Below, one piece after another: positions 45,124 to 52,692 of a stretch of DNA of 64,000 bases. A program made the position numbers and the translations under genes. Source of the DNA: Wenzhouxiangella marina (GTDB taxonomy: Bacteria; Pseudomonadota; Gammaproteobacteria; Xanthomonadales; Wenzhouxiangellaceae). Position 1 is the first letter of the stretch. Each line of letters starts with the position of its first letter. The stretch lies in contig NZ_CP012154.1 of the NCBI RefSeq assembly GCF_001187785.1, positions 986,501 to 1,050,500 on the forward strand, written 5' to 3'. The notes below the pieces were generated by a model, which saw only the letters and a program-made list of their open reading frames with translations, was not told the DNA's origin and ran no database searches.

Positions 45124-46245
45124 ATGACGGACATCATTCAGCACCTTAAAGAGGAAGAAAACGACTTCTACTCTGATGACGACCTATTCAAGATCTCATC
45201 GTGGGGCGCCGATCTTTCCTTTCGTGAACTGATAGCCCGGTATGACGACAACGAATTGGTGAAGCCCGAACTTCAGCGTAAGTATGTTTGGGACAGAACT
45301 GAGGCGTCCCGCTTCATTGATTCCTTATTGCTCGGCCTCCCTGTCCCAAGCATTTTTCTAGCGAAAGCGTCAGACGAGAGAATGCTAATCATTGACGGTT
45401 ACCAAAGGATTATGACCGTCTACGACTTCGTGCGTGGAATCTATTCGGGAGACGGGAAGGTATTTAAGCTTTCAAGATCAGAGAAAATCAATTCTCGTTG
45501 GAGAGGAAAAGCCTTTGCCGAACTTGGCGACGCAGAACAACGGAGGATCCGAAATACAACCATTCACGCCATAATTTTCGTCCAAGATCAGCCTTCTGAC
45601 ACTGATACGAGCCTGTATCAGGTTTTCGAGCGCATCAATACGAGTGGGCGAACATTGATGCCTCAGGAAATACGGAACTGTGTGTATCAAGGGGTATTGA
45701 ACGATCTTCTGATTGAGCTAAACAAAACCGACGACTGGCGTTCTTTGTTCGGAGGCAACGAAGATGCCCGGATGCGAGATATGGAGTTTATTCTTCGTTT
45801 CTATGCTCTCGACCCGTCAGAGACTGGGGCTATCGACAAGGAGCGCATTTCTCTGAAGAAGCACCTCAACCAGTTCATGAAAAGGAATTCGACCGCGCCG
45901 AACGGCCAGTTAGAAGAATTCCGTGCTCGCTTTTTGGGCGCTATGCGCCTCATTCACGAAACTTGGGGTAAGTCGGCGTTTCATAACGTCTCACCGACAG
46001 ATCCAAATCGATTGGTGAGGAAGTTCAGTCCTACCATTTTTGATTCCATCTCAATCGCAGCAGCTGTCGCTCTTCATCAAGGGCTCGGTTTGGCCCCTGG
46101 GGATGCAGAGTCTAACAGAAGAAGGCTACTGCACGATCCGGATTATCGCACCGCGATAAGCAAAGAGACGATGACTAAGGACTCCATTACCCGTCGCACT
46201 TCTCTGGCAATTGAGTACCTGTTTGGTGCTGGTCATGAAGAATGA
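45124..46245 (+). CDS. DUF262 domain protein (ParB/Srx-like fold), cassette 5 gene A
   Basis: 373 residues matching DUF262: ELQRKYVWDRTEASRFIDSL near 56, GLPVPSIFLAK, then MLIIDGYQRIMTVYDFVRGI near 90, where the usual active-site DGQQR appears as DGYQR. Later come IIFVQDQ and YQVFERINTSGRTLMPQEIR. DUF262 domains form the nucleotide-hydrolysing part of defence nucleases such as GmrSD and BrxU. The protein lacks the DUF1524 nuclease half; instead a HEPN-type gene overlaps its 3' end. A strong GGGAGG site lies 8 nt before ATG. No relation to neighbouring cassettes is visible. Confidence 0.85.
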   Translation: MTDIIQHLKEEENDFYSDDDLFKISSWGADLSFRELIARYDDNELVKPELQRKYVWDRTEASRFIDSLLLGLPVPSIFLAKASDERMLIIDGYQRIMTVYDFVRGIYSGDGKVFKLSRSEKINSRWRGKAFAELGDAEQRRIRNTTIHAIIFVQDQPSDTDTSLYQVFERINTSGRTLMPQEIRNCVYQGVLNDLLIELNKTDDWRSLFGGNEDARMRDMEFILRFYALDPSETGAIDKERISLKKHLNQFMKRNSTAPNGQLEEFRARFLGAMRLIHETWGKSAFHNVSPTDPNRLVRKFSPTIFDSISIAAAVALHQGLGLAPGDAESNRRRLLHDPDYRTAISKETMTKDSITRRTSLAIEYLFGAGHEE

Positions 46246-46726
46246 CGCTGTCAGAGCCTTGCTGGATGATTGCGAAACGGAGCTTGCTGCTATCGAGACG
46301 CTTATTAACAGCCTCGGCCTTGGAAGCACGATCGTTCCCTACTTGAGTAAGTATGGGCTCATCAAGGCCTGCGGAACCATCGAGCAGGCGTTTAAGTCCG
46401 TAGTTGCCGATCGCTGCTCGTATCGTGCTCGCTCACAGATCAAGAACTACCTTGAAGATAACGTGCGAAACAGCTCCTCTAATCCATCGTTCTCTAACAT
46501 CTGCAAGCTATTGAAATCTTTCGATGAGAGCTGGAAGACTGGATTTAAAGGTGGAGTCAATATGCACGCTAGAGCTAGTTCTTTAAAAACATCACTGCAG
46601 TCATTAGTTGACGCAAGGAATGAGTTCGCTCATGGGGGCAACCCTAGAGTATCCATTGGTGATGTGCGGCAGTATTACCAGGATGCAAGGGAAGTGATTG
46701 TCGAACTCGACCGCGTGGTACGCTGA
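46235..46726 (+). CDS. HEPN-domain protein, cassette 5 gene B
   Basis: 163 residues from the ATG at 46235; a start at 46211 is also open. The all-helical protein resembles RiboL-PSP-HEPN/MAE_28990-like HEPN families: LSKYGLIKACGTIEQAFKSV, a helix ending in LLKSFDESWKTGF, and the diagnostic LVDARNEFAHGG near 130, whose R-x4-H (RNEFAH) is the HEPN RNase active-site pattern. Overlap with the DUF262 gene (11 bp) means translational coupling. The pair looks like a two-component defence or toxin module: DUF262 sensor/NTPase and HEPN ribonuclease. The function is inferred. An attC follows 2 bp after the stop. Confidence 0.78.
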   Translation: MKNDAVRALLDDCETELAAIETLINSLGLGSTIVPYLSKYGLIKACGTIEQAFKSVVADRCSYRARSQIKNYLEDNVRNSSSNPSFSNICKLLKSFDESWKTGFKGGVNMHARASSLKTSLQSLVDARNEFAHGGNPRVSIGDVRQYYQDAREVIVELDRVVR

Positions 46727-46727
46727 T

Positions 46728-46826
46728 GCATAGCAAAGTGTTGCAGCGGACATTTGACCCGCTGCCCACTTTTTCTGCCGCAAAAGCAGGTGGAGGGTCA
46801 AGTGCCGCTGAACACAGGCGTTGGGA
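46728..46826 (+). other. attC recombination site 4
   Basis: The 99-bp site begins GCATAGC (one base off the usual TAAC core) and ends GGCGTTGGGA. GCAGCGGACATTTGACCC pairs with GGGTCAAGTGCCGC with a bulge, and CACTTTTTCTGCCGCAAAAGC forms the centre. It shares most positions with attC site 1, including the TTTGACCCGC and GCAAAAG blocks. Confidence 0.8.
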
Positions 46827-46865
46827 GCAGTTGACGTATATGCATACAGTTTGCGCGCTTGGCGC

Positions 46866-47130
46866 ATGGAGATCGAGTTCGTCCTGGAAAAGGCGTCCTC
46901 CACGTCCGCAAACACCGAGGTGGTTTCGCCCATGCGGAGCAGCCGCTCCGGGATTCACTTGGCTTCACTATTGAGGATCCCGACTCGGAAGGGAGTCTCG
47001 CTTCGTCACTTCTGGCGCGGATTCTCTGGGAAGAATGCTGGTCGTGATCCACACCCCGCGGGATGATCGGGTCCGAATCATTTCCGCGCGGAAGGCCAGC
47101 GCCAACGAGGCAAGGCACTACCATTGGTAA
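46866..47130 (+). pseudogene. brnT: BrnT-type toxin gene with two frameshifts
   Basis: Pieces of a BrnT ribonuclease toxin appear in three successive frames. MEIEFV starts at 46866. A middle part KHRGGFAHAEQPLRDSLG and FTIEDPDSEG follows in another frame up to about 46993. The C-terminal part RESRFVTSGADSLGRMLVV, then IHTPRDDRVRIISARKAS and NEARHYHW, ends at TAA 47128-47130 in the third. BrnT toxins have the same order (RKHGVSF, IGxxxxGRxLVVxxT, RIISARxA). Neither a single start nor a continuous frame remains, so the toxin should be dead unless recoded or mis-sequenced. Confidence 0.72.
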
Positions 47131-47476
47131 AGAGTATGATTTCAGCAAGGGTAAACGGGGTTCCGCGGTAGAATCCACCGGAAAGACCCGCATCACCATC
47201 TTGCGTGATAACGACATTATCGAGTCATTTCGAGCGCGGGCTGAAGCCACAGGTGTTGGTTATCAAACCGCGATCAATGAGGCCGTTCGGGCAGCCCTGG
47301 ATGACGAGAGTGACCCGGTAACTTCCAGCAAACCAAGGGATATATTTCGGCTGGAGTGGCATCATGCCGACTGGGCGTCGAACAGAAAGAGCTCGAGCGG
47401 ATGTGGGGTAACTTTCGGGCCTGCGAAGCCGGGCTGGCTTTGCGCCTGCGCCGCTTTGGATGGACCTTGGCCATGA
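47063..47476 (+). CDS. brnA: BrnA-like antitoxin (ribbon-helix-helix), start uncertain
   Basis: The conserved part, KEYDFSKGKRGSAVES from 47129 followed by GKTRITILRDNDIIESFRAR and GYQTAINEAVRAAL, matches BrnA antitoxins, which bind BrnT and repress the operon by a ribbon-helix-helix. No ATG begins at the expected place: the codon before is GGT with ATT at 47123. The long open frame from ATG 47063 overlaps the brnT remnant out of frame, so natural translation is unclear. The C-terminus runs about 45 residues beyond a normal BrnA with an unconvincing tail. The antitoxin survives better than its toxin. Confidence 0.6.
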   Translation: MIGSESFPRGRPAPTRQGTTIGKEYDFSKGKRGSAVESTGKTRITILRDNDIIESFRARAEATGVGYQTAINEAVRAALDDESDPVTSSKPRDIFRLEWHHADWASNRKSSSGCGVTFGPAKPGWLCACAALDGPWP

Positions 47477-47499
47477 AGATCAGGAATCAGAAAAGTGCC

Positions 47500-48120
47500 A
47501 TGAAAATGGAATCAACAAAGCTCCTTCTCGTTGCCGCGCTGTCGTTGGTCACTGTTTGCGCCAATGCTTCCGAAACGATCGCCATCAGCCCGACGAGTAG
47601 GGCGGCATTGTTGGACGGTCAATGCGGCAACGATGAATGGGAGGTAGCTACAAGGATCGAGTTACCCGCACAGGCCTCGATTCATGTCATGCACGATAGC
47701 GAGTACTTCTATCTCTGCGCCAAAGCCAAAGAAGACGACCACACGGTGCTTGATCTCTATATCGAGAATGCGCAAACGGGACATCTCCATAGATTTCACC
47801 TGTCCGCCCAGATGGGTGAAAGCGTGCTTACGGAGCAAGGGTGGAGTGAGTCGGCTCCATGGGACCTGGACGGCTTCGCTGGCTTCTGGGTGCCGTATGC
47901 CGGGCTGGAAGACCCGGGCAATAGAAGCGGCCCCAGATTCGCTAGAGGAACACACAGACAAATACAGATATCACGCAACAAGTTCCCCGGTATTACGTGG
48001 AACATTATGATTGGTGTAAGCGGCGTTACGCATGAAGGTGAGAGGGCGGAATTCCTCTACCCTGAAGGGGCGTTGGATAGTGACGCTTCGACTTGGCGCC
48101 AGTTTTCATTTTCTGAGTAG
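47500..48120 (+). CDS. Secreted CBM9/DOMON-like sugar-binding-type protein
   Basis: About 206 residues with a signal peptide (KLLLVAALSLVTVCANA). The body follows the family-9 carbohydrate-binding pattern: LLDGQCGNDEWEVATRIELP, a strand with HDSEYFYLCAKA, LDLYIENAQTGHLHRFHLSA and PWDLDGFAGFWVP. It probably folds as a beta-sandwich; the ligand is unknown and no catalytic residues are apparent. The start could be 47473, 47500 or 47506; I prefer 47500 because it places the signal peptide properly. GTTAGGC at 48246 resembles an integron core site, but no full attC is evident downstream. Confidence 0.65.
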   Translation: MKMESTKLLLVAALSLVTVCANASETIAISPTSRAALLDGQCGNDEWEVATRIELPAQASIHVMHDSEYFYLCAKAKEDDHTVLDLYIENAQTGHLHRFHLSAQMGESVLTEQGWSESAPWDLDGFAGFWVPYAGLEDPGNRSGPRFARGTHRQIQISRNKFPGITWNIMIGVSGVTHEGERAEFLYPEGALDSDASTWRQFSFSE

Positions 48121-48274
48121 CGGCGCCTGTGAGTGAGTGCGGATCCTCTTGGGCTTTTCCCTATTGGTGAGGGTGGCTTTTGACTACGCGGTCGAAATGC
48201 CGCCGAACGCCGACTGGAGAAACCCCTTGGGGGCGATGCAAGGACGTTAGGCTTCTGGACAGGGAGACAGAGAA

Positions 48275-48694
48275 TTGAAGTGGTTATCCAGGTTCATCCT
48301 TTCGGCAGGTGGCCATGAGGTGCCGGAGGAGATTGGTCAGGAGCCTGATCCCACCCAGGAACGGGTTGGGGTCCATTTGCTGTCTGACTTTGGGGAGGGT
48401 TACGCGTATGTCTCCGAGGAGCCGTCAATACCGATTGTGGTCGAGTTGATGGAAGGCCTCGATTGGGAGCGTGGATTCTTTCAGGTGATCGTTACACTTG
48501 CTCCCGGCGTGTCCATGGAGCTTGGGGGCTCCTTGAATGGAGTCGATGGCCTGTCGGGTGTGTATCGGAACCGTGCCGAGCAGCTTCATCTGGTGACTTC
48601 CGTGCCCCCGGACAGCGTGGAGGACATGGTCGAAATCATGCAATCCTTCATACGTAAGGATGGTCTTTGGCAGGACAAGTACCAATTCAGCTGA
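48275..48694 (+). CDS. Hypothetical 139-residue acidic protein
   Basis: I do not recognise a family. The acidic protein is predicted to be mixed alpha/beta (ERVGVHLLSDFGEGYAYVSE, IPIVVELMEGLDWERGFFQV, DSVEDMVEIMQSFIRKDG) and has no membrane segment or cysteine. The start is TTG at 48275 with AGGGAG about 10 nt upstream; no ATG is near. It begins 23 bp after a GTTAGGC core-like sequence, so it could have arrived as a cassette, though its composition is close to the core genes. Confidence 0.6.
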   Translation: MKWLSRFILSAGGHEVPEEIGQEPDPTQERVGVHLLSDFGEGYAYVSEEPSIPIVVELMEGLDWERGFFQVIVTLAPGVSMELGGSLNGVDGLSGVYRNRAEQLHLVTSVPPDSVEDMVEIMQSFIRKDGLWQDKYQFS

Positions 48695-48788
48695 TGCCTG
48701 ACAGGGCTTTCAAGCCCAATCCGGCTACAATAGCCGCAAGGCTCATTGGCCTCTGTCTCCCTCACATTGGTGCCATGCAGGAAAGCAG

Positions 48789-49190
48789 ATGACCGTTGGA
48801 CCGATCAGGAGTATTGTTCTGGGCTCTGGGGCCTTCGTGGTGCTTCTTGCGATTTCGCAGTTGGCCGCAAGTGAGCTTCAAGCGGATGGTACATACCATG
48901 AAAATTGGTTGGAGGGGGTCTCGTCGATTCTCGCCTGGTTCTTGCCTGGACTGATTTCAGGCTGGGTGCTTAGAGAGCGGCCGATCATGGTCGGATGCAT
49001 TCTAGGCTTGCTTGTTCTGGTCATCGAGTTTCTGGTGGTCACGCTGATCGATGGTTCGGACTGGGCCTTTGCAGCGCTACTGGCGTTCCCGGGAGCAACG
49101 CTTTTCGGTGTCTTTTCCGTCGTCGTTTTTACCTATGCCGGCTCGCGACTGAGGCAACTGCATCATTCAGAACGGAGCAATGCTGCATAA
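48789..49190 (+). CDS. Small integral membrane protein
   Basis: 133 residues forming four hydrophobic helices (VLGSGAFVVLLAISQLA, SILAWFLPGLISGWVL, MVGCILGLLVLVIEFLVVTL, LLAFPGATLFGVFSVVVFTY) and a short charged tail. No family is recognised. AGGA lies 7 nt before the ATG. The 49191-49452 gap downstream holds only a 16-codon frame at 49281-49331 with a good ribosome site, which I do not call. Confidence 0.6.
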   Translation: MTVGPIRSIVLGSGAFVVLLAISQLAASELQADGTYHENWLEGVSSILAWFLPGLISGWVLRERPIMVGCILGLLVLVIEFLVVTLIDGSDWAFAALLAFPGATLFGVFSVVVFTYAGSRLRQLHHSERSNAA

Positions 49191-49452
49191 TGGGCCTGAC
49201 GGGCTGTTTCGAGTTTCCCTCCACGGGGGGAGATAGAGCGCGCGGCTTGGGCTGAAGGCGACGAGGGAAGGAGAACGACGCATGACCGACATGAAGATCG
49301 ACTTGATGGAAAGCCTGAAGCGTCGTTTTTGAGAAAGATATATCGGTTTGTTCGCCACCTGTTCGCACGCCAGGGTCGAGCGGGATCGGCAATTCCTTGG
49401 GTGCGGTTCCGTAGGGTGGCGCTGCTGAACTTCCACGGTAGGGCGTCAAGTA

Positions 49453-50079
49453 ATGGGTTCCTTTCAAAAACGTGCGCTGCTGATATTGCTCTTGTCAACG
49501 ATCGGCGCTTGCGATAGTTCCAGTGATTCTGTCGACTCCTCTTTCGTGGCGGCGCAGGGCTTGATATTGGTTGGCAACGGGACGGTTGCCGAAATAGCGA
49601 GTGCCATTCGGGGATACGATGAAATGCGCAGAAACGTGTATCCGGCAAAATTTCGTATCGAGCTTCATCCGCAAAGTCAGGGTTCCGTCGCGGTTCTTTT
49701 GCCGGACGGGCTTCCAGCCTATGATCTGCCGAATCTGACGGGCTGGCTGAGCGCTCCGCCAGAACAGGAAGACGTTTCGGATGCCAGGTGCTGGATAACG
49801 TCTCCTGGAAATGGCGAGCAGTATTATCTCGAACCGGAGCTGGACAATCGTTGGGGGGACACCCTGATCGGGGCCAGCTCTGCTGGGAAGTCCATCCGAG
49901 TTTCCTTGCCGGAAACGGGTCTGTCGGAAGTGACATCAGTGTTTTCCTACAGGGAGGAACCTGAAATAGAATTGGCCGAGAATCCGGTTGTTCTGTACTT
50001 GACACTGGATACCAATACCGGCTTCGGCAACCCCACCTTTGTCATTGATAGTCCGATCGACCATGATTGGCGGTGGTAG
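49453..50079 (+). CDS. Putative lipoprotein of unknown function
   Basis: 208 residues. The N-terminal ALLILLLSTIGAC is a lipobox, so the cysteine is lipidated and the protein anchored in a membrane facing the periplasm. The mature part is beta-rich with one cysteine (DARCWITSPGNGEQYY), and no domain is recognised. The start context is weak (TAGGG about 15 nt before the ATG). Confidence 0.55.
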   Translation: MGSFQKRALLILLLSTIGACDSSSDSVDSSFVAAQGLILVGNGTVAEIASAIRGYDEMRRNVYPAKFRIELHPQSQGSVAVLLPDGLPAYDLPNLTGWLSAPPEQEDVSDARCWITSPGNGEQYYLEPELDNRWGDTLIGASSAGKSIRVSLPETGLSEVTSVFSYREEPEIELAENPVVLYLTLDTNTGFGNPTFVIDSPIDHDWRW

Positions 50080-50112
50080 AGATGACAAACGGGCCAAGCT
50101 GTTCCTGTTTCA

Positions 50113-50134
50113 CCTTGGCGCGAACGCGCCAAGG
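50113..50134. terminator. 10-bp palindromic hairpin
   Basis: CCTTGGCGCG (50113-50122) and CGCGCCAAGG (50125-50134) pair perfectly over AA, 33 bp after the lipoprotein stop. It lacks a T run, so it is a weak terminator or a repeat fragment. Confidence 0.45.
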
Positions 50135-50158
50135 CGCGCCGCTTGGCCAGAGCGCTGA

Positions 50159-50566
50159 ATGAATGAAGACGGCTCTAGGCGTTCCTCGGCGCCTGTCACG
50201 GTTGGGTGGTATCTAAGCCCCATCGAGGCCGAAATTGCCCGCGGTCGCCTGGACGTTGAGGGAATTCCGGCGTTCCTGCACAGCCACGGCCATTCGCAGC
50301 TGGATTGGCCAATGACGCTTGCTTTGGGTGGTGTTCGTCTGCAAGTTCCTCCGAGCTTGGCCTCCGAAGCCCTCGATATACTGGCTTCTGTAGAACCGCT
50401 CCCGGACGGCGAGGAGGACGTCTGTCCGGAGTGTGGGTCGACCGCGTCGGTTCCAAATGAACGATCCTGGCGGCTTGCATTCCTGGTAGTTCATCTCGTC
50501 TCGATTCCCCTTCCTTTCAGACGAGGCCGAAGAAAGTGCCTTCGATGCGGTTCAAAGTGGCAGTAG
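50159..50566 (+). CDS. DUF2007-like protein with C-terminal zinc ribbon
   Basis: 135 residues. The first 80 fit DUF2007, a small ferredoxin-fold domain described as a putative signal transducer: YLSPIEAEIARGRLDVEGIP, AFLHS and LALGGVRLQVP. The end has CPECG (about 89) and CLRCG (about 128), the two halves of a zinc ribbon, with a hydrophobic stretch between them (LAFLVVHLVSIPL). The function is not established. The gene stands alone. Confidence 0.65.
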   Translation: MNEDGSRRSSAPVTVGWYLSPIEAEIARGRLDVEGIPAFLHSHGHSQLDWPMTLALGGVRLQVPPSLASEALDILASVEPLPDGEEDVCPECGSTASVPNERSWRLAFLVVHLVSIPLPFRRGRRKCLRCGSKWQ

Positions 50567-50724
50567 GTATCGTGTGGTCTGGTCGGCTGCATGGCCGGGG
50601 AGGATTCACAGAAGGCCAAGCGGTCCGGAGGCGCCTCGGGGCTTCGGTCTGTGGCGGTCGTCCAGGGACAGGGATTGAAACGCAATCCGCGGGCCTTCCA
50701 CAAGCGGCCTGAGCCATCGAAGTC

Positions 50725-50991
50725 ATGAGTGAACATCTTTCGGAGTACTGGTACCTGTACTGGGGCGTGCTCGCCACGGCGGCCTATTTCTGGTATCGCT
50801 TCAGGCAAACCGATTCCAGGAAGTCACGTGCCGAGCGCGCACGCTCACTGATGGCCGGCTCGCAGTATCTGGATCCGAACAGCGATCGGTACAGCAAGGG
50901 CTTGTTCGGTAGGCAGGTGCTGATCGTCATGGTCGGGATGGTGTTCGTGGTGATCGCGCTTTTCATCGTCTGGCTGCTCGGTTCCCTTTGA
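50725..50991 (+). CDS. Small membrane protein with two helices
   Basis: 88 residues: an N-terminal aromatic-rich helix (YWYLYWGVLATAAYFWYRF), a charged middle section and a C-terminal helix (VLIVMVGMVFVVIALFIVWL). I recognise no family. The ribosome site is poor. It lies 150 bp upstream of the amino-acid permease gene in the same direction. Confidence 0.55.
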   Translation: MSEHLSEYWYLYWGVLATAAYFWYRFRQTDSRKSRAERARSLMAGSQYLDPNSDRYSKGLFGRQVLIVMVGMVFVVIALFIVWLLGSL

Positions 50992-51142
50992 TACGGCGCT
51001 TTCAGAGACCATCGCGCATCCAGCTTCCAAGCGGCTTCCGGCGCTGGATCGATCCGAGGCCTCGTCAGCTGGATGAAATTTGCGTTTCATGCCTCTGCCC
51101 GGGCATGCTGTCCCCTCTGATTGGTTTCGATCTGGACCGTCG

Positions 51143-52420
51143 ATGAACCCCGAACCCTCCAAGTACCGCCGCGACATGGGCACGCTCGGCGTGCTCTTCA
51201 TCGTGGTCAACGGCCTGATCGGTGCCGGCATCTTCGGGTTGCCCGAGGCGCTGCACGTGGCCGTGGGCAGTTTCGCGCCCTGGCTACTGCTGATCGGTGG
51301 AGTGCTGGTGATGGCAATTGTCGTCTGCTTTGCCGAGCTGACCCGCCTGACCGATCGCTCGGGTGGTCCGCAGCGCTATGCGGCCGATGCCTTCGGGGCC
51401 TATCCGGGCTTTGTCGTGGGCTGGACCTTCTATGCCGCCCGGCTCATCAGCCAGGGCGCGAACGTCCTGGTGCTGGTCGCCTATGCGGCCGCACTCTGGC
51501 CGGTGGTGGGTGAGGGCGCGGCGAAGGTGGCCTTGATCATCACGGTGCTGGGCGGCATCACGGTCGTCAACGTGATCGGCATCAAGCGCGTCGTGGCCGT
51601 GCTTGGGGCGATGACCCTGTTCAAGCTGCTGCCGCTGCTGATCCTGATGGTGGTTGGAATTTCTGCGGCAGCCAGCCCCGGACCTCTGGTGTTGCCGCAG
51701 TTCAGCGCCGTAGAGGGCATCGCCCTGGCGGCGCTCTATGCCTTTGTCGGCTTCGAGAACGCGACGATTCCGGCGGGCGAGACGCGGGATCCCCAGCGGT
51801 CCATGCCGCGAGCTCTGCTGCTGGGTCTGGCGCTCGTCACCCTGATCTATTTCGGCCTGCAGTGGGCCTACAGCCACAGCGTGATCGCCGGGACGGGGCC
51901 GGAGGCGCCGCTGACCGCCCTGGCGGGCGAGTACGGGGGCGACATCGGCGCCCTGCTGATCGCCGCGACCATCGTGATGAGCGTGCTGGCCAATCTGACC
52001 GCCGGCCATACCTCGGCCAGCCGCATGCCCTCGGCCATGGCCGATGACGGTCTGCTGCCCGGCTGGTTCGGCCGGGTGTCGCGCTGGGGCACGCCCGCCA
52101 ATTCGATCGTCTTCTACGGCGTCGGGGCGATCCTGTTCTCCCTCTGGGACGACTTCCTGGCCCTGGCCGCCGTCAGCACTCTGGCCCGACTGCTCGCCTA
52201 TGTCAGCTCGATCCTGGCCCTGCCGAGGCTCCGCCGCCAGGCGGGCCTGCCCGCGTTCAACACCTCGATCGTCCTGGCCGCGCCTGTCGCCCTGGTGCTC
52301 AGCCTCTGGGCTGCCACTCAGACCAATGCCTTCCACTGGCAGACCCTGTTGGGCTTCGCGGTGGTGGGCAGCTTGCTCTATTTCCTGGCCTGGCGAGGCC
52401 GTTCGCAGGGGGTGGGATGA
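51143..52420 (+). CDS. APC-superfamily amino-acid permease
   Basis: 425 residues with about twelve membrane helices. The first holds VVNGLIGAGIFGLPEAL, the unwound GAGIFG substrate-binding helix of the APC superfamily. Helix 6 (ALAALYAFVGFENATIPAGE) carries the matching FxGFE-type motif followed by ETRDPQRSMPRA. It should move an amino acid or amine across the inner membrane by proton coupling; YjeH-like exporters and AdiC-like antiporters are the nearest families by look. The ATG at 51143 fits the conserved start; an earlier in-frame ATG (51080) adds an unlikely 21 residues. The 52421-52692 gap shows no gene. Confidence 0.9.
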   Translation: MNPEPSKYRRDMGTLGVLFIVVNGLIGAGIFGLPEALHVAVGSFAPWLLLIGGVLVMAIVVCFAELTRLTDRSGGPQRYAADAFGAYPGFVVGWTFYAARLISQGANVLVLVAYAAALWPVVGEGAAKVALIITVLGGITVVNVIGIKRVVAVLGAMTLFKLLPLLILMVVGISAAASPGPLVLPQFSAVEGIALAALYAFVGFENATIPAGETRDPQRSMPRALLLGLALVTLIYFGLQWAYSHSVIAGTGPEAPLTALAGEYGGDIGALLIAATIVMSVLANLTAGHTSASRMPSAMADDGLLPGWFGRVSRWGTPANSIVFYGVGAILFSLWDDFLALAAVSTLARLLAYVSSILALPRLRRQAGLPAFNTSIVLAAPVALVLSLWAATQTNAFHWQTLLGFAVVGSLLYFLAWRGRSQGVG

Positions 52421-52692
52421 GTCCGAGGATCGGGGCATAGGGGCGACTCCGAAGGCGATGCGGATCCGCCCCGCCTCGTCGTCGGCGGGTGGCCAGCGGA
52501 CGGTATGTTGGCTGCGCATGATGTGTGCGCATGAATCCCGTGTTCGCCGCCGACGGGTGACTCATGGCACTGCATGATCGGGACTGCCCCGGGTTATAAC
52601 AAAGTTCAAGGACGGTGGCCCGACGCACGGCGACGCCAGGTCTTCTCTCCGGCATCGGCATCGTATCTTCGCCTCATCGATAGGGACACGTC

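Noticed and set aside
48118-48252. A fifth attC ending at GTTAGGC (48246-48252)
   Set aside because: The core-like end is there, but I could not pair the two halves into an attC hairpin; it is mentioned only as a core-like sequence.
49281-49331. A 16-codon leader-type ORF with a good ribosome site (GGAAGGAG)
   Set aside because: It is too short to support, and no downstream gene shows attenuation-like structure; it could be a remnant start of a lost gene.
40446-50724. An integron integrase gene (intI) expected next to a cassette array
   Set aside because: No ORF on either strand here, or elsewhere in the window, shows tyrosine-recombinase motifs. The array is therefore described as integrase-less within the window.
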